Below, piece after piece: positions 16,161-25,696 of a stretch of DNA of 64,000 nucleotides. The notes below the pieces were generated by a model. The model worked only from the letters and a program-made list of their open reading frames with translations, was not told the origin of the DNA and ran no database searches. How positions within the stretch are numbered: the stretch's first letter is position 1; each line of letters starts with the position of its first letter. The stretch is from Blastocatellia bacterium (lineage in GTDB: Bacteria > Acidobacteriota > Blastocatellia > Chloracidobacteriales > JADJPF01): the NCBI GenBank assembly GCA_016713405.1, contig JADJPF010000008.1, forward strand, positions 1 through 64,000. The letters run 5' to 3'. Both the position numbers and the translations under genes were made by a program.

Positions 16161-17428
16161 ATGCAAATTCCTAATGATATTTTAAAATTAATAAAGCGAT
16201 TTGAGCAAAACTATGATGAATATCGCTTACCATCCTATAATGAAACTCAAGTGCGTCGGGATTTTATAGATCCATTTTTTAATTGCCTTGGTTGGGACAT
16301 GGACAATTCACAAGGATTGTCTGAGATTTATCGTGAAGTAAAACATGAATATCGGTTATATACTGATATTAAAGACGTTCCCAAAGCCCCAGACTATTGT
16401 TTTTTAGTCGCTGGGGAAAGAAAATTTTTTACTGAAGCTAAAAAACCAGCGATTAACCTGAAAAGTGATCCTAAACCAGCATTTCAACTAAGAAGATATG
16501 CGTGGTCAGCAAAATTACCCGTAAGTATTTTGACTGACTTTGAGGAGTTTGTTATTTATGATTGCCGCGTGATGCCTAAAAACGCGGATGAAGCGATTGT
16601 TTGCCAAATCCTTTACTTGTCTTATAAAGAGTACCCTGATAGATGGGAAGAAATTTATAACCTATTTTCCCGTGAAGCAGTTTTGGCGGGTTCATTGGAT
16701 AAGTATGCGGAAACTCTAAAAACTAAAAAAGGCACAACTACGGTTGATACTGCTTTTTTACAGGAGATTTCAAACTGGAGAGAAATGCTTGCTCACAACA
16801 TCGCGGCGAAGAATCCAGATTTAAACCAACGAGAACTTAATATAGCGGTACAATTGACTATTGACCGTCTTATTTTTTTACGGATATGTGAGGACAGAGG
16901 AGTAGAAAATTACAAACGGCTTTTGAAGTTATGTGATAGTAATAGCCTTTATGAAAATCTTTGTGATGTTTATCGGCAAGCTGATGACCGTTATAATTCT
17001 GGACTTTTTCACTTTCAACAAGAAAAAGATCGGCTTGAACCACCTGATGAGTTTACACTTAAGCTGAAGATTGACGACGATCCGTTAAGCAAAATTATTA
17101 CTAGTCTTTATTACCCTAATAGCCCTTACGCTTTTTCGGTCATCACTGTTGAAATTTTAGGACAAGCCTACGAGCAGTTTTTAGGTAAAGTTATCACTAT
17201 TTCAACGGATCACACTGTATCGGTTGAAGAAAAGCCAGAAGTCAGAAAAGCTGGAGGGGTTTACTACACACCTATCTATATTGTTGACGCTATTATTGAA
17301 CGTACCATAGGCGAATTTTTAAAAGGAAAGACACCTAAACAAGCAAGCAAACTTAAGATTCTTGATCCTTCTTGTGGTTCAGGTTCTTTTTTAATTGGGG
17401 CCTACCAGTGTATTGGTTCAATGAAAAA
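16161..17428 (+). pseudogene. Type IIG restriction-modification protein, N-terminal half, cut by IS3 element
   Basis: Starts at ATG 16161 (TTG 16146 is also in frame). Residues about 30-140 form a PD-(D/E)XK-like nuclease region: RRDFIDPFF, KAPDYCF (Asp), FFTEAKKP (Glu-x-Lys). A helical linker follows. Then comes the N6-adenine methylase entry GGVYYTP and motif I LDPSCGSGSF near residue 405. The family homology stops after GAYQ (about 17404). The IS3-family end begins at 17429, and the last residues before the stop at 17462 come from the IS. The missing part would contain motif IV and the specificity domain, which is the part seen, broken, at 7-1028. Order and orientation do not allow the two to be one gene in place. 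Confidence 0.8.
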
Positions 17429-17483
17429 TGGACTTAGAGCAGCTAACAAAAGACAAAGTTAAAAGATAGCTTAAGCGTAAGCA

Positions 17484-17737
17484 TTAAGCAGAAAATGAAA
17501 CAGTTCTAAGTGAACGAGCAAAGAGAAGTTTATCTCTACGCTGGGCAAAAATAGATTCAGCATTACCAAGCAATTTATCAAAAGGAGAAATATAGCCAAT
17601 AGCAGAGTGTAAACGCTCACAATTATAATGGTGAACATAAAGAGAAAGCAAACGACAGCCATCAGCTAAAGAAAGAAGGCAGCTTTTTTGAATACACTCA
17701 GATTTTAGGGATCTATGATATCTCTCGATTTTGATAG
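17484..17737 (-). pseudogene. IS3-family transposase OrfB, C-terminal fragment
   Basis: Encodes IERYHRSLKSE (the Glu of the DDE triad), then SLYVHHYNCERLHSAIGYISPFDKL, the standard C-terminus of IS3-type OrfB. Its 5' continuation lies 1.9 kb away at 19619 and beyond, ending SPYYPQSNGKM. Joining the two at the AT dinucleotide restores SNGKIERYHRSLK, the normal family sequence. The fragment was therefore severed by the recombinase element. Confidence 0.8.
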
Positions 17738-19329
17738 TCTGAACGCAAATGACAAAAAAGGATATTTTCACTGTTTTTGGTAGTTGGAACGACATACCTA
17801 ATCTCCACATCCTCATTAGTAACTACCACTCTATCTATTAGTAATTCGACTAGCTGACGTTTTTGCTCAAAAGTAGCTAGTTGTAATCCAGATTTAATGC
17901 GCTGACAAAAGTCCGTAATTGATGATGCTAGGTGAGAAATTTCCTTTTGATTTTCTGCCTGAGCCATTAGTTGCTGTTCTTGACTTATTAAGGATAGTTG
18001 CTTTTCTTCTATATCCATACGCCGTCGCTTGAACTCTTCCAGCAAGATTACTTCGTTCAAATAGGCTTGAGTCAATCTTTCCAATTGTTGTTTCAAACTA
18101 GCTTGTCCTTTACGCAACGTTGCTAATCGTGATTGTAATTGTTGTGGTAGCCAATGACCTGCATGTGCCCTTGCTAAGGCATTATTAATAGATTCGGGAT
18201 GAACAATTACTTCAGATAAATCACGCCATACAAGTTCGTCCAATTGCTTTACAGGTATTAATCTAGATTGGCATCTTTTCTCAGTACCTTTATAAAGACA
18301 ATCGTGCTTGCTTTGACACCAATAATAAGAATAGCCATTTTTACTTGCTCGTCCAGTACAGGCTAGACTACATACTCCACAACTAACCATTGCTCTTAGT
18401 AGATATTCGTGGCTTTTGTTATTACGTTTAGATACTTGTTGGTTTTTTGCTAGTTTGGCCTGTACTAAATCATATTGCTGCTTACTAATAATAGCTGGAA
18501 TGCGAGCAATTTCTATCCATTGTTCAGGAGGTAACATTTTATGACTATATTCTGTTCGTGAAACTCTGAGTGGAGACCATCGGTACTTTCTTTCAACTTT
18601 ACGCATTCTTTCTCCATATACTATTCCTATGTAAACGGGATTACTCAGAATCCCATTGATCGTTGAGCTACTCCATCGTTTATCTCCTTTTGGAGCAATG
18701 ATGCCATGCGCTTGCAAACGTCGGCATACTTCTCTTATCGTAGTCTTTTCTTCTGCATACCAAGCAAATATTTCGCTTATTACCGCTGCCTCACTTTCTT
18801 CAATTCTAACTTTAGTGGGATCACGAGGGTGTTGAGGATCTGTTCTATACCCGAATGGTAATATTGTCCAAGGTAGTAAAGTTCCTGCCTTCATTTTCAT
18901 TAATCTCCCCTGCCGCATCCTGTCTGTTATTAAAGTACGCTCATATTCTGCAACCGCACCTCTAATTTGCAACAATAATTGATCGTGAGGATCTTGACTC
19001 ATGGGTCGATCAAGAAATTCAACTTTAGCACCAAACTTCTCTAACTCTTCTATGAGCAATACTTGATGAATATATTTACGTGCTAGACGATCAGGTGCAG
19101 TTATTAATATAAGCTCCATTTCGTGGTTGCGTACCTTATCTCTCAATCGATCTAATCCTGGGCGATTAAGCTTTGAACCACTATAACCATCATCTATAAA
19201 TATATTTTCTGAATCTAATGCCCAATTACGGTTTTTAATATGTTCTGCTAAACGCTCAATTTGTTGATCAATTGTTTGTGACTGGCTCTGCCTTTGGGTT
19301 GAGACTCTCACATAGATTACTATTCTCAT
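17713..19329 (-). CDS. Large serine recombinase
   Basis: 538 residues. Resolvase-type catalytic domain at about 1-150 (Ser 10 in VRVSTQRQS; LITAPDRLARKYIHQ). Recombinase domain at about 165-275 (LPFGYRTDP...STINGILSNPVYIG). Zinc ribbon at about 315-365 (CGVCSLAC...YYWCQ...C...C). Then a coiled coil (residues about 400-475) and a short tail. It inserts or excises DNA by site-specific recombination. It is the only large gene of its 1.89-kb element. The last five residues and the TAG stop are encoded outside the inferred element boundary, in the IS3 target gene. It overlaps a small upstream ORF. Confidence 0.9.
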   Translation of the reverse strand: MRIVIYVRVSTQRQSQSQTIDQQIERLAEHIKNRNWALDSENIFIDDGYSGSKLNRPGLDRLRDKVRNHEMELILITAPDRLARKYIHQVLLIEELEKFGAKVEFLDRPMSQDPHDQLLLQIRGAVAEYERTLITDRMRQGRLMKMKAGTLLPWTILPFGYRTDPQHPRDPTKVRIEESEAAVISEIFAWYAEEKTTIREVCRRLQAHGIIAPKGDKRWSSSTINGILSNPVYIGIVYGERMRKVERKYRWSPLRVSRTEYSHKMLPPEQWIEIARIPAIISKQQYDLVQAKLAKNQQVSKRNNKSHEYLLRAMVSCGVCSLACTGRASKNGYSYYWCQSKHDCLYKGTEKRCQSRLIPVKQLDELVWRDLSEVIVHPESINNALARAHAGHWLPQQLQSRLATLRKGQASLKQQLERLTQAYLNEVILLEEFKRRRMDIEEKQLSLISQEQQLMAQAENQKEISHLASSITDFCQRIKSGLQLATFEQKRQLVELLIDRVVVTNEDVEIRYVVPTTKNSENILFCHLRSDYQNREIS

Positions 19330-19618
19330 CTTTTACCTCCATTGTTTGAGAAACAGATAATAGCGGTAAGTTACCTAAGTTATTCCATTGTATGAGGAGT
19401 TGATAGGCTTGATCCCATCGGCGTTCTGCATCTGGGAATTGCGTTGTTTGTCGCCACTTTTTCCAACTACGTTTCATTTGCTCCTCCACCATAAAACTAC
19501 TAATTAAGAGGAGACTATACTAAAAATTATTTTTTCTTTCCTGTAGTAGAACGCCAAGCTCGATATCTGATATTAGTAGCTCGGCTCAAGCAAAATTTGT
19601 CATTTATGATCATACCAT
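17728..19618 (-). mobile_element. 1.89-kb serine-recombinase element inserted in the IS3 transposase gene
   Basis: Boundaries come from restoring the IS3 orfB reading frame. The minus-strand junctions are GGAAAGAT/GGTATG at 19618 and TATCAAAAT/CGAGAG at 17728. The shared AT is the likely crossover dinucleotide. No long terminal repeats or target duplication are seen, as expected for serine integrases. Contents: the recombinase gene and a 74-codon ORF upstream of it, plus about 125 bp of non-coding DNA. Confidence 0.7.
19268..19492 (-). CDS. Small protein upstream of the recombinase
   Basis: 74 residues, starting MVEEQMKRSWKKWRQTTQFP, Trp- and Arg-rich (RRWDQAYQLLIQW). Its 3' end overlaps the recombinase start by 62 bp in another frame. 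It is the only other frame in the element and is preceded by GGAGGAG-like sequence. I know no family for it. It may be a recombination directionality factor or regulator, or a translational leader for the recombinase. Function is unassigned. Confidence 0.5.
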   Translation of the reverse strand: MVEEQMKRSWKKWRQTTQFPDAERRWDQAYQLLIQWNNLGNLPLLSVSQTMEVKDENSNLCESLNPKAEPVTNN

Positions 19619-20310
19619 CTTTCCATTACTTTGAGGGTAATAAGGAGAAGTACGAACATGGGTCATTTCCATTAAGTTGATAAACTCCTTAAAATCCCTA
19701 GCAATAAATTGAGGCCCATTATCAGAAATAATCCTAGGAGAAGCCTTAGGAAAAGCTCTTTAGCTTTTAGCAAGATTATTTCCAAATCAAGCTCAGTAAT
19801 TTGCTCTTTAAGTTCCCAATGAACTATGTAGCGACTGTATCCATCTAAAACAGAGCATAAGTAAAAAAATGTTGAGCAAATTCTGATATAAGCTATATCT
19901 ACATGCCAATGTTGATGTGCAAAAGTTGGTTGTTCAAAGCCTGTTCCTTTTTTACTTGTCTTTCTAGCCCAAACCCTTAATAAGTTACTAGCCTTCAGAA
20001 CCCGATAAACTGAACTTGGGCTTACTGCTACTACATTTGCATCTATCATCATATAAGTTACTCTTCTGTATCCTTCTTTTTTATTTTCTAAATAAAATTT
20101 TATGATTGCTTTTTTCTCCCATTCTAATAACCATCCATCTTTTGGTTTTTTACTATTATTTTTATTTTCTTTTCCTACTCGCTTTTTTCCAAATACTATA
20201 CTTATTTTTTGTTATTTCATCGGCCAAAAGTAACTTGTTTGAGATCTCTGCTTTCTCTGACCAGTAAGAAATAAAATTGATGATTTCATCTCTTAGTTTC
20301 CTACTTACCC
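19619..20310 (-). pseudogene. IS3-family transposase OrfB, N-terminal and core part, frameshifted
   Basis: Read 5'-3' on the minus strand: LRDEIINFISYWSEKAEIS, then a frameshift, then DGWLLEWEKKAIIKFYLENK, SPSSVYRVLKASNLL, HWHVDIAYI (first Asp), CSVLDGYSRYIVHWEL (second Asp). A second frameshift near 19760 leads to IISDNGPQFIARDFKEF and SPYYPQSNGK. The rve core is thus complete in sequence but broken by at least two shifts and by the inserted element. Not functional. Confidence 0.8.
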
Positions 20311-20319
20311 ACTTTTTTA

Positions 20320-20646
20320 TCAGAGTACCCCAGTTCCTTTTTTTGCTTTTATCAGTTCTTCCATTAATTCTGCTACTACTTCATTTTTTCGTACTAGTTT
20401 TTCTTCTAACAATTTTATTTTTTCATCTTTTTCTTTTCCTTCTTTATTTTGTCCTACTCCATTTCCCCTTATTCCAAATACCATTTCTCCTCTCTCAAAA
20501 AATTCTTGCTGCCATTTATAAAATAACTTGGGTTGTAATCGATTTTCTTCACATACTTTTGATATTGCTACTTTTTCTATCAAATGTTTCCTTAGTATTG
20601 CTACTTTCTCACTTGGACTATATTTTCTTTTGGGTTTTCCTGACAT
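20320..20646 (-). CDS. IS3-family transposase OrfA
   Basis: 108 residues: HTH_Tnp_1-type protein (KRKYSPSEKVAILRKHLIEKVAISKVCEENRLQPKLFYKWQQEFF) followed by a leucine-zipper-like coil. It binds the IS ends in this family. The frame is intact, but its partner orfB is broken, so the element cannot move by itself. It starts about 50 bp inside the right IS end. Confidence 0.85.
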   Translation of the reverse strand: MSGKPKRKYSPSEKVAILRKHLIEKVAISKVCEENRLQPKLFYKWQQEFFERGEMVFGIRGNGVGQNKEGKEKDEKIKLLEEKLVRKNEVVAELMEELIKAKKGTGVL

Positions 20647-20704
20647 GGTTGGTTCCTTTCTTGGTTGTTTTATTGTCCATGTCAGCCTTCTTAAAGTCCA
20701 TTTT

Positions 20705-21109
20705 TACTTGAAGCAATACACTATTGTGTAATAGTCTTTTCCTTCTATTTCGCTTACCCATCTTTTGGCCCATCCTACTTGCCTTATCTTCTCAAATAAT
20801 TTTCCTACCAACCTCCTTATTGGCTCTGTTGCTGCTTCATCCAAGATTTCTCTCATTTGTGTCTCTGATGGAATTTCTTTTACTCCTAATATTGTTTCTA
20901 AATTACTTTGTCCTTTTTTCTTTTTTCATTCTTCTTTGAAACTCTAGTAGGCTCTCGTTTTGAAAAAACATCACTGCAAATCCTGCCATCAACACTGCAT
21001 GCATTTCCCACGTCACGCTTTTGGCTCTTCTTTTATCTGGCACTTTCTTAAATTCTTCTGTCAGTATTTCTATTATTGCTTCTAGTGTTAAACTTTTTAG
21101 TGGTCTCAT
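20705..21109 (-). pseudogene. IS4-like transposase, N-terminal fragment
   Basis: N-terminal part of a transposase: EEFKKVPDKRRAKSVTWEMHAVLMAGFAVMFFQNESLLEFQRRM, then after a shift in an A-rich run near 20905, SNLETILGVKEIPSETQMREILDEA, ending RWVSEIEGKDYYTI. The family then continues with the first catalytic Asp, but here the frame stops at the IS3 end (about 20704). The gene was truncated by the IS3 insertion. Exact IS family is uncertain. Confidence 0.65.
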
Positions 21110-21189
21110 TTTTCTAGTTTACTTTCTTCTTTTCATCCGTGAAAACTTTTTTTGCTTTTTTCTTTTAACTCCTTTTTTTGCTTCATTTA

Positions 21190-21903
21190 TTTACTCACCG
21201 GGAATTGCTGGTATTTTATATAGCTGAACTGCTTAAAAATTTAGGATTTTCATTTCAAAAAGCAAGATTTATATCAGACCATTTGGACGAAGATAAAAGA
21301 GCAGAATGGTTAGCTGAAACTTGGCCTAAAGCTTTTAATTTAGCAAGGAAAAAAGGTGCATATCTACTTTTTGGAGATGAAGTTAGTTTTCCTCAATGGG
21401 GAAGTCTTTCCTATACTTGGGCCCGTAGAGGCAACCAACCTACTATTAAAACTTCTGGCACTCGTAGAGCTTTTCGTGTCTTTGGTTTAATTGATTTTTT
21501 CACTGGCAAGTTTTTTTATCAACCTACTACTTCTCGTTTTAACTCTGACACCTACCAAGCTTTTCTTATTTCTGTTATTAGACGCTCTTCTAAACATATT
21601 GTTCTTATTCAGGATGCTGCCAAATACCATACTTCTAAACAACTTAAAGACTTTTTTCAACTTAATAAATCTTGTTTAACTGTTTTTCAACTTCCCTCTT
21701 ATTCTCCTGACTTTAACCCTATCGAAAAGCTTTGGAAAAATCTCAAGCAATCCCACATTCATTTACATCATTTTCCTTCTTTTGATTCTTTGCAATCTAA
21801 AGTTGATGAAGCTTTGTTTGATTTCTCTCTTCAACCTTTTGCCATTTTAGTTTTATTTGGCTTTTATGATTCTCTTAATTTTTCTTTGCCTTTAGCCTCC
21901 TAA
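21190..21903 (+). pseudogene. IS630-family transposase, 5'-truncated
   Basis: Encodes the DDE_3 catalytic core of IS630 transposases: YIAELLKNLGFSFQKARF, LLFGDEVSF (Asp), WGSLSYTWARRG, HIVLIQDAAKYH (Asp), LPSYSPDFNPIEKLWKNLK (Glu), and an intact C-terminus. The N-terminal HTH half is missing. The sequence before about 21190 belongs to other decayed transposon DNA. It marks the right edge of the accessory island. Confidence 0.8.
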
Positions 21904-21973
21904 TTTCGCTTTTTTATTTTTCTTGAATACTATAGAACTGAAGCTCCTGCATTCCTAGATTAAGAATTTTTCC

Positions 21974-24900
21974 TTAAATTTCTGTTAGTTTAGTTTTTAG
22001 TTTTTGGAACAAATCATAAACAGGTTGTTTTTCCTCTAAAAACCCTTTTAAGTTTGCTCCTTCTGGTAGTTGTGATTTCATCTTTTCAATTACCAAAATA
22101 GCTTCACTAATTACATTTTCAGCTTCTTGAAACTGACTATTTGAGGCTAGAATGTTACCTTCTCCTAACAAAGCACGCCATTCATAATCTAAATAAGAAA
22201 GTTTATTACACAATTTAGCCGCATCTTTATAATTTTCTAATGCTAACTCTTCTTGTCCTAATCCTTCCTGTGCTACAGCTAATGCCCAGTAAACTTCTGC
22301 CTCTGATATTCCACGATGTTGAGCTTGAAAAAGCTTCAAGGCTGTTTCTAGTAAATTAGCAGCTTCTGCAAATTGCTTACGTGAATTAGCAACTAGTCCT
22401 AGGTTTTGCATACACAAAGCTTCTACATCTGAACGTTCAGTTTGGCGAGAAATAGTTAAAGCTTTTTTATAGTGCTGTTCAGCTTGAACTAAATTATTTT
22501 TTAATCGGTTAGCTTCCCCTAAATCAATATACATAAGGGCTTGTTGATGTTGATGACCAATAGCGCGAGCAAGTTCTAAACCACCTTCAAAATAATAAAG
22601 TGCGCGGTCTTGATCTCCTAACATACTATAAACAATGCCTACTCGCTCCCAAGCAAACATTTCACTAACCCGATCTCCAGAAGCTCTTAGCAGTTTTAAT
22701 CCTTTTTCGCTTAGTTCCATTGCTAATGTACCATTGCCTCGGAAACAGTGCATTAGTCCTAAATAAGATAATGCCCAACCTGCTGGACGATTATCTGTAG
22801 AGGCTTCAGCTATAGCAACCGCCTTTTCTAGCGGTTCTTTTGCTGCATCCATTTGACCACTCATCCATAAAGTATAGCCAAGTTGTTGCAATAAGCGACG
22901 ATGTAACTCATAATCTACTGATTCTTTAGCCTCATCAATAGACTCTAAACCTAGTTTTGCAAGCTCTACGGCCCGTTTCATAGCACCACGAGCTTGATGA
23001 TAACGGCTAGCTAAAAACTCTCCCCAAGCTCTTAAAACAATATCTTTTTCTTGGCTTGCTAGTTCAAAAATTCGTGCTAGTTCTTTTTCGGTGTCTTCAA
23101 AACGATTTAAGATAATTAAAGCTTCTGCTAGCCCTACATGCATTTTTCCAGCAAGTGTAGCTTCTACTTTTATTTCATTAGCTTGCAATTGCTCCATAGC
23201 TTCACTGCCATAACGAAAATAAGTTATAGCTTCACTAAAAGCTTCTCTTTTACGAGCAATTTCACCTGCTCTAACAGCGGGAACAAAAGCTTTTTGCCAT
23301 TCTCCTCCCCAGTAATAATGATAAGCAATTTGCCCTACAAAACGATCTTTTTTACTACCCTGCAAAGTTTCAATTGTTTTTGCTACTTTAGAATGTACTT
23401 TTCGGCGATTAGCCTTAGCCATGGAGTTATAAAGCGCACGTCTTAACATACTATGATGAAAGCGGAAAAAGTCCCCTGACGCGCTTTGTTGTTCTTTTAA
23501 TATCCAGGCAGCCACACCTTGACGCAATACTTCATCTAGTTCATCTTCATCTATATCAAGTGCTTCTACCAGTACATCAAATTGAAACTCATCTCCAATT
23601 ACCGCAGCATGCTTAAAAACTTCTAGTTGTTTTTGGTCAAACCGCCTTAATTTAGCATTAACCAGATTATTAACCGATGGAGGAACTTCTAGTTGTCCAA
23701 ACCAATTAGCCCGCCATTTATTTCCAACTTTTTCAATTTTTCCAGCTATCATTAAATGTTCTAATAATTCAACTAAAAATAGAGGAAACCCTTGTGTCTC
23801 ACTCCAAATATAATCAATAGCTGAATCAGAAATTTCTATTTCTCCAAAAATAGCTGCTAGTAAAATTTCTGCTTCAGATCTAGGAAGTCCACTAATAAAA
23901 ATTTCTTTGTAATTATTATTACCAATTTGTTTAGCCAACCAATTACGTAAGGCTTTGCCTTTGGTTTGTACTTCTTCAACTAAAGCTGTAGCAATAACTT
24001 GTAATCTAATCCCTGTAGTATTACGAATAATATAAGCTAACATTTCTAAGCTTAAACTATCGGCAAAATGTAGGTCATCAAGTAAAAATACAACAGGAGC
24101 AGAACGGGCAATGCGCTTATAAATTTCTGTTACAGCTTCAAATACACGCCATTTGTCTGTACTACCACCAGAAAGAGCTTCAGATGAAAAGGCTTCTTCA
24201 GGCAAAATTACACCTGTTCTATCCTGAATCATTTCTGTTAGCTGAGAAGTATTAGCTGGGTCTTGAAATTTTTGTGTGTCACCAGGGTTAAACTTTTGGG
24301 TAATTGGTGGCAGACGATGGCCTAATAAACATGCCCTTAACATATCTAAAAATACTTGATATGGAGCTAGTTGACTGCCACCATAATCATAAAATCTTGC
24401 TGGTAAAATTACTGCGCCTTCTCTTTCAGCCCAACGTTGATATTCAAGTAGAATTTGAGAACGTCCGGCCCCTGGGTCAGAAGTGATAACTACTGGCAAG
24501 TTACGGCCTTGAGAAATTTGTAGAAAATTTTCTTTTAAGAATTCTATTTCTTTTTCTCTACCTAAGCAAAAATCTAAGTTAAGAGTTCCAAGTGTTCCTT
24601 GCCAATTTAAGGTTGCAATAGTTGCTGTTTTTAAGGTTTCCAGATCAATAAAAGTTTCTTGGGTTATTTCCCCACTTGCTTTAGGGATAAAAATAGGTCT
24701 TGCACGATTGGCCGCATCCATTAACTCTTGAGCTAGTTCATTAGCTGAGGCATGACGATCAGCACGATTTTTTGATAAAGACTTAAATAAAATTAGCTCT
24801 ATTCTAGAAGGAATATCAGGTCTAAGGCTTTTTAGTGAGCGAGGTTGCTCTTTTGCCATTGCAACAAGCATTTGAGGCGTAGAGTTAGCTTGAAAAGGAA

Positions 24901-25642
24901 GTGTTCCAGTCAATAATTCATAAAATATTACTGCTAAACTATAAATATCAGAACGATTATCTAAAACTTCCCCCTTTACTTGTTCCAAAGACATATACCC
25001 TAATGTACCAACTACCGCGCCTTTATCGGCAGGATTAGCAGCAGCGGTTAAAGCTTTAGCAATACCAAAATCAACAACTTTAACAAATTCCCCACCCCAT
25101 TTAAGTTGTTGCAAAATTACATTAGAAGGTTTTAAGTCTCGGTGAATAAGTCCGCTAGCATGTGTTGCTGTAAGAGCCGTACAAATTGGCTGAAAGATTT
25201 CTAATGCCCTTTCTAAGCTTAAAGTACCTGTTTTTCTTAATTCTTCTGAAAGATTTGGCCCTTCTAAATATTCCATTACCAGATAGGGCAATTTATCTTC
25301 AGTTATTCCAAAATCATAAATTTGTACTACATTAGGATGGCTAGCTGAAGCAGCAAGACGGGCTTCCATTTGAAATTGTGCTAGTGATTCAGGGTCAGAC
25401 GCAATAGCCTGATTCATTAATTTTAATGCAGCAAAATCACCTATATTTAATCTTTCTACTAAGTGAACTACTGCCATACCGCCTGCACCTAGTTTGCGAA
25501 TAACTCGGTAACGGCCAGCAATAATTTGCTCTGAAGGTGTAGAACTTATAGTTTTTACTTCTTCTAGTGGGGTAAAATCCTTAGCGCAACGTTGACGCAG
25601 TTGGTCATCATATTTAGTTTGACAGACTGGACAAACTAGCAT
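21974..25642 (-). CDS. Ser/Thr protein kinase with AAA ATPase and TPR domains
   Basis: 1222 residues. An N-terminal zinc-ribbon-like CPVCQTKY...C leads into a Hanks-type kinase (about 43-310): LGAGGMAVVHL, AALKLM (Lys), HRDLKPSNV, VVDFGIAK, GTLGYMSLEQV, so it should be active. A PknK/adenylyl-cyclase-type ATPase follows (DPGAGRSQILLEY as P-loop, VVFLLDDLHFAD as Walker B). A long C-terminal array of TPR repeats (about 800-1200) completes it. Probably a cytosolic signalling hub; no membrane helix is seen. It lies head-to-tail with a WD40 protein gene (54 bp) and a second kinase gene, forming a signalling cluster. Confidence 0.9.
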   Translation of the reverse strand: MLVCPVCQTKYDDQLRQRCAKDFTPLEEVKTISSTPSEQIIAGRYRVIRKLGAGGMAVVHLVERLNIGDFAALKLMNQAIASDPESLAQFQMEARLAASASHPNVVQIYDFGITEDKLPYLVMEYLEGPNLSEELRKTGTLSLERALEIFQPICTALTATHASGLIHRDLKPSNVILQQLKWGGEFVKVVDFGIAKALTAAANPADKGAVVGTLGYMSLEQVKGEVLDNRSDIYSLAVIFYELLTGTLPFQANSTPQMLVAMAKEQPRSLKSLRPDIPSRIELILFKSLSKNRADRHASANELAQELMDAANRARPIFIPKASGEITQETFIDLETLKTATIATLNWQGTLGTLNLDFCLGREKEIEFLKENFLQISQGRNLPVVITSDPGAGRSQILLEYQRWAEREGAVILPARFYDYGGSQLAPYQVFLDMLRACLLGHRLPPITQKFNPGDTQKFQDPANTSQLTEMIQDRTGVILPEEAFSSEALSGGSTDKWRVFEAVTEIYKRIARSAPVVFLLDDLHFADSLSLEMLAYIIRNTTGIRLQVIATALVEEVQTKGKALRNWLAKQIGNNNYKEIFISGLPRSEAEILLAAIFGEIEISDSAIDYIWSETQGFPLFLVELLEHLMIAGKIEKVGNKWRANWFGQLEVPPSVNNLVNAKLRRFDQKQLEVFKHAAVIGDEFQFDVLVEALDIDEDELDEVLRQGVAAWILKEQQSASGDFFRFHHSMLRRALYNSMAKANRRKVHSKVAKTIETLQGSKKDRFVGQIAYHYYWGGEWQKAFVPAVRAGEIARKREAFSEAITYFRYGSEAMEQLQANEIKVEATLAGKMHVGLAEALIILNRFEDTEKELARIFELASQEKDIVLRAWGEFLASRYHQARGAMKRAVELAKLGLESIDEAKESVDYELHRRLLQQLGYTLWMSGQMDAAKEPLEKAVAIAEASTDNRPAGWALSYLGLMHCFRGNGTLAMELSEKGLKLLRASGDRVSEMFAWERVGIVYSMLGDQDRALYYFEGGLELARAIGHQHQQALMYIDLGEANRLKNNLVQAEQHYKKALTISRQTERSDVEALCMQNLGLVANSRKQFAEAANLLETALKLFQAQHRGISEAEVYWALAVAQEGLGQEELALENYKDAAKLCNKLSYLDYEWRALLGEGNILASNSQFQEAENVISEAILVIEKMKSQLPEGANLKGFLEEKQPVYDLFQKLKTKLTEI

Positions 25643-25696
25643 TAAACAATCCTTATGGTTACATACGTAATAATTTTAGTAGATTGCTTTTGAAAT

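Larger units (their letters stand above)
17429..20700 (-). mobile_element. IS3-family element, degraded and interrupted
   Basis: Ends: TGGACTTAGAGCAGCTAAC at 17429 and, inverted, TGGACTTTAAGAAGGCTGAC from 20700. Both are preceded by AAAAA on their outer side, so the repeats may extend to 17424 and 20705. Inside, on the minus strand, are orfA (HTH) and orfB (rve/DDE integrase core), the latter frameshifted and split by a 1.89-kb serine-recombinase element. Left flank is an R-M gene and right flank a different transposase gene, with no matching target duplication. The surroundings were therefore rearranged, or the IS has only one original flank. Confidence 0.75.

Noticed and set aside
20277..20947. 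Plus-strand open frames rich in Leu/Phe/Ser
   Set aside because: They are antisense shadows of AT-rich transposase genes; the minus-strand frames carry clear transposase motifs.
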